Source of the DNA: an uncultured Collinsella sp.
Lineage (GTDB): Bacteria > Actinomycetota > Coriobacteriia > Coriobacteriales > Coriobacteriaceae
Length of the DNA: 31,828 nt
Assembly (NCBI GenBank): GCA_900541195.1
Contig: UQIY01000025.1
Span: forward strand, 1 to 31,828
Reading direction: 5' to 3'
The stretch's first letter is position 1, and the number at the start of each line of letters is the position of its first letter. Both the position numbers and the translations under genes were made by a program. Under the pieces are notes generated by a model. The model searched no databases. It had not been told where the DNA came from and saw only the letters and a program-made list of their open reading frames with translations. Shown piece by piece: positions 30,134 through 31,828 of the stretch.

Positions 30134-31069
30134 ATGATCCTCACCGTTACGATGAACCCGTCTGTCGATACGCGCTATCAGCTCGATGAGCTCATTATCG
30201 ACGACGTCAACCGCGTGACGCCCGAAAAGACCGCCGGCGGTAAGGGCCTCAACGTGGCCCGCGTCCTGGGCCAGCTGGGCGACGATGTCGTGGCAACCGG
30301 CTTGCTTGGTGGTCATATGGGCGCCTATATGGCCGAGCTCATGGATGCCAACGGCATTAAGAATGATTTTGTGCCCATCAAGGGCGAGACCCGCATCTGC
30401 CTCAACATCCTTCATGCTGGCAACCAGACCGAGTTGCTCGAGAGCGGCCCGACGATTGCCCCCGAGGAACTCGATGCCTTTACCGCTAAGTTCGCCGAGC
30501 TTGCGAGCAAGGCCGATGTCGTTACCATCTCGGGTTCGCTGCCCCGCGGCGTCGAGGCGGACTACTACGCCAAGATCACGGGCATTGCAGAGAACGCCGG
30601 CGCCAAGGTGCTGCTCGATACCTCGGGCGCCTCGCTCGAGGCTGCGCTCAAGTCCGAGGTCAAGCCTGAGCTGGTTAAGCCTAACCTGACCGAAATTAAC
30701 GGCCTTCTGGGCACGAGCTTTACCACCGACGATGTGGACGAGCTCCGTTCCGCGCTCGCCTCTGACGCCCGCTTCTCCGATATCCCCTGGGTCGTCGTGT
30801 CCATGGGCGCTGCCGGCTCCGTTGGTTTCCATAACGGCCGTGCATTCCGCGCCAAGACCCCCGATATCCCCGCCGTTAACGCTACGGGCTCTGGCGATTC
30901 GACCATTGCCGGCTTCGCACATGCGATTGCTGCCGGCGCCGACGACGAGACGGTGCTGCGTACCGCCAACACCTGCGGCAAGCTCAATGCCATGGATCCC
31001 ATGACTGGACACTTGGTTATGGATCGTTGGGACGAGGTTTACAACGGCGTTGTCGTGACCGAGCTGTAG
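30134..31069 (+). CDS. lacC: PfkB-family sugar-phosphate kinase, probably tagatose-6-phosphate kinase
   Basis: The enzyme phosphorylates tagatose-6-phosphate (or fructose-1-phosphate in the sister branch) to the 1,6-bisphosphate. The 311-residue protein has TVTMNPSVDTRYQL at 4-17, the sugar loop TAGGKGLNVARVL at 33-45 and the nucleotide/anion-hole motif NATGSGDSTIAG at 249-260 with catalytic D255. TMNPSVD and GSGDSTIAG resemble LacC more than FruK, and the AgaS neighbour demands such a kinase. AAGGAG precedes the ATG at 30134. The aldolase that would follow (LacD, KbaY or GatY) is not in the window. Confidence 0.85.
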   Translation: MILTVTMNPSVDTRYQLDELIIDDVNRVTPEKTAGGKGLNVARVLGQLGDDVVATGLLGGHMGAYMAELMDANGIKNDFVPIKGETRICLNILHAGNQTELLESGPTIAPEELDAFTAKFAELASKADVVTISGSLPRGVEADYYAKITGIAENAGAKVLLDTSGASLEAALKSEVKPELVKPNLTEINGLLGTSFTTDDVDELRSALASDARFSDIPWVVVSMGAAGSVGFHNGRAFRAKTPDIPAVNATGSGDSTIAGFAHAIAAGADDETVLRTANTCGKLNAMDPMTGHLVMDRWDEVYNGVVVTEL

Positions 31070-31102
31070 GAGCTTGTGCTGCGGCCCCGGCATCGGTTGC
31101 TA

Positions 31103-31234
31103 GCTCATGTCGACGACAAGTGCAGTAGCATTATGCCGGGGCGCGACGCCGACACTGTCGTGTTCAATCCCGACCTTACCCTGGTCGAGACGCATGTGGG
31201 TGGCAACAGCGTCGGTAATGCGTTTGCCGAGTAG
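31103..31234 (+). pseudogene. C-terminal remnant of a second NagA/AgaA-type deacetylase
   Basis: Translated in this frame, the 43 codons before the TAG at 31232-31234 match the last 43 residues of the NagA at 27207 at 33 positions, e.g. SIMPGRDAD, TLVETHVGG and NSVGNAF. The DNA is 101 of 129 identical, and many differences are silent third positions. So the copy diverged under selection before it was truncated. Nothing recognisable of the other 345 residues remains upstream, and there is no start codon with a ribosome-binding site. It sits between the LacC-type kinase gene and the YhcH gene. Confidence 0.88.
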
Positions 31235-31266
31235 CCGCCAAAGAAACGATCCGAGAGGGGATTTAG

Positions 31267-31740
31267 ATGATTTACGGTGCATTGGGCGATATCGAGGAGT
31301 ACCGTGGAATGCTCAAGGGCCTCGACGTGCTGATCGATTGGCTCGAGGAGAACGATCCGGCGAAGCTCGAGGTCGGCAGCCATCCGATTCTGGGCGACAA
31401 GGTCTTTGCGAACGTCATGGCTCCCACGACGCGTCCCGAAGCCGAGGCTCACTATGAGACGCATCAGCGCTATCACGACCTGCAGATCGACGTCGAGGGT
31501 CGCGAGGCCTTTAAGGTTGCCACGGGCAGCCTGACGCTGGTCCAGGAGTTCGACGAGAAGGACGACTACGATCTGGTCGATTCCGACGCCTCGATCGCCG
31601 GCGATCTTGCTGACGACAAGTTTGCGCTGTTTGTTGCCGGCGAGCCTCACATGCCCACGCTCGAGTTCCCGGGCGATGGCGCGCAGCCGGTCAAGAAGAT
31701 TTGCTTTAAGCTGCTTGCAGATGCTTACTGGGAGGAGTAG
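31267..31740 (+). CDS. YhcH/YjgK/YiaL family protein (sugar anomerase-like)
   Basis: Members are small double-stranded beta-helix proteins; Escherichia coli NanQ (YhcH) acts as a sialic-acid anomerase. The 157-residue product is of normal length, with MIYGALGDIEEY at the start, the metal-binding stretch ETHQRYHDLQID (two His and a later Glu), and the late motif FVAGEPHMP with a third His. GAGAGGGG precedes the ATG by six bases. In this locus it would speed anomer exchange of amino sugars or of sialic acid; that is inference. Only 41 genomic bases follow before the adapter. Confidence 0.9.
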   Translation: MIYGALGDIEEYRGMLKGLDVLIDWLEENDPAKLEVGSHPILGDKVFANVMAPTTRPEAEAHYETHQRYHDLQIDVEGREAFKVATGSLTLVQEFDEKDDYDLVDSDASIAGDLADDKFALFVAGEPHMPTLEFPGDGAQPVKKICFKLLADAYWEE

Positions 31741-31781
31741 CGCGCTGCTCGGCTGAGCTGTTCGTGTTGCGAGCGTTATCC

Positions 31782-31828
31782 CTGTCTCTTATACACATCT
31801 CCGAGCCCACGAGACCGGAGCCTATCTC
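31782..31828 (+). other. Sequencing adapter: Tn5 mosaic end plus Nextera read-2/i7 sequence
   Basis: CTGTCTCTTATACACATCT (31782-31800) is the 19-base Tn5 mosaic end. CCGAGCCCACGAGAC (31801-31815) is the Nextera i7-side adapter. CGGAGCCT (31816-31823) sits at the 8-base index position, followed by ATCTC (31824-31828), the start of the P7 sequence. This is an artefact of untrimmed Illumina reads at a contig end, not genomic DNA. Confidence 0.97.

Noticed and set aside
31103..31234. A functional short peptide gene
   Set aside because: No start codon with a ribosome-binding site exists in this frame, and the sequence matches only the end of NagA.
1..31781. CRISPR array, tRNA or rRNA genes, prophage or complete insertion sequence
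   Set aside because: No regularly spaced repeats, no tRNA cloverleaf words and no transposase or phage genes were seen.

Overview
The window is GC-rich, densely coded bacterial DNA. Gene content and protein sequences point to Coriobacteriia, most likely Collinsella: a type IA topoisomerase with archaeal-style motifs, long stretches of acidic and Ala-rich protein, Man-family PTS genes for amino sugars, and many GGGAC-type palindromes between genes. This placement is inference from recognition, not from a search. The last 47 bases (31782-31828) are a Tn5/Nextera sequencing adapter with an index, so the right edge is an untrimmed contig end and not biology.

Left part (1-13400): the end of a tatA/tatB-like gene, tatC, and the nickel-insertion genes hypA and hypB. 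This is a plausible Tat-exported [NiFe]-hydrogenase neighbourhood, although no hydrogenase gene is visible. Next comes topA with four zinc ribbons and a Lys-rich tail, then an inverted zinc-ribbon membrane protein. A housekeeping run follows: tmk, holB, ricT (PSP1) with a very long basic tail, and a comFC-type phosphoribosyltransferase gene broken by a one-base frameshift. After that comes a protein with an AbiEi-like start and a PD-(D/E)XK-like end. A 750-base gap contains a 217-base element with 29-base perfect terminal inverted repeats, GC-rich hairpins, a good sigma-70 promoter and a candidate structured RNA in front of a solute-binding lipoprotein gene.

Middle (13400-20100): a long-form ribosome hibernation factor behind a structured leader that may be a raiA RNA, a DegV protein, then a tight four-gene run. 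The run holds a beta-hydroxyacid dehydrogenase with a His/Cys-rich metal-binding tail, a small membrane protein, a HEAT-repeat-like protein and NAD-type isocitrate dehydrogenase. A membrane-anchored SurA/PrsA-like protein follows. An inverted pair (DUF2975 membrane protein and XRE regulator) closes this part.

Right part (20980-31740): an amino-sugar locus that best fits N-acetylgalactosamine/galactosamine use from host glycans. A 700-base regulatory region full of dyads precedes a Man-family PTS operon (EIIA, YajC, EIIB, EIIC, EIID). Then come a GntR/UTRA regulator, an AgaS-type deaminase/isomerase, a NagA/AgaA-type deacetylase, an inverted flavodoxin, a LacX-type epimerase, a LacC-type kinase, a 43-codon remnant of a second deacetylase gene, and a YhcH-family protein. 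The same 13-base operator-like word lies in front of both the PTS operon and agaS, which ties them to one regulator. The expected pathway is uptake as the 6-phosphate, deacetylation, deamination/isomerisation to tagatose-6-phosphate, then phosphorylation to the 1,6-bisphosphate. The aldolase for the last step is not in the window.
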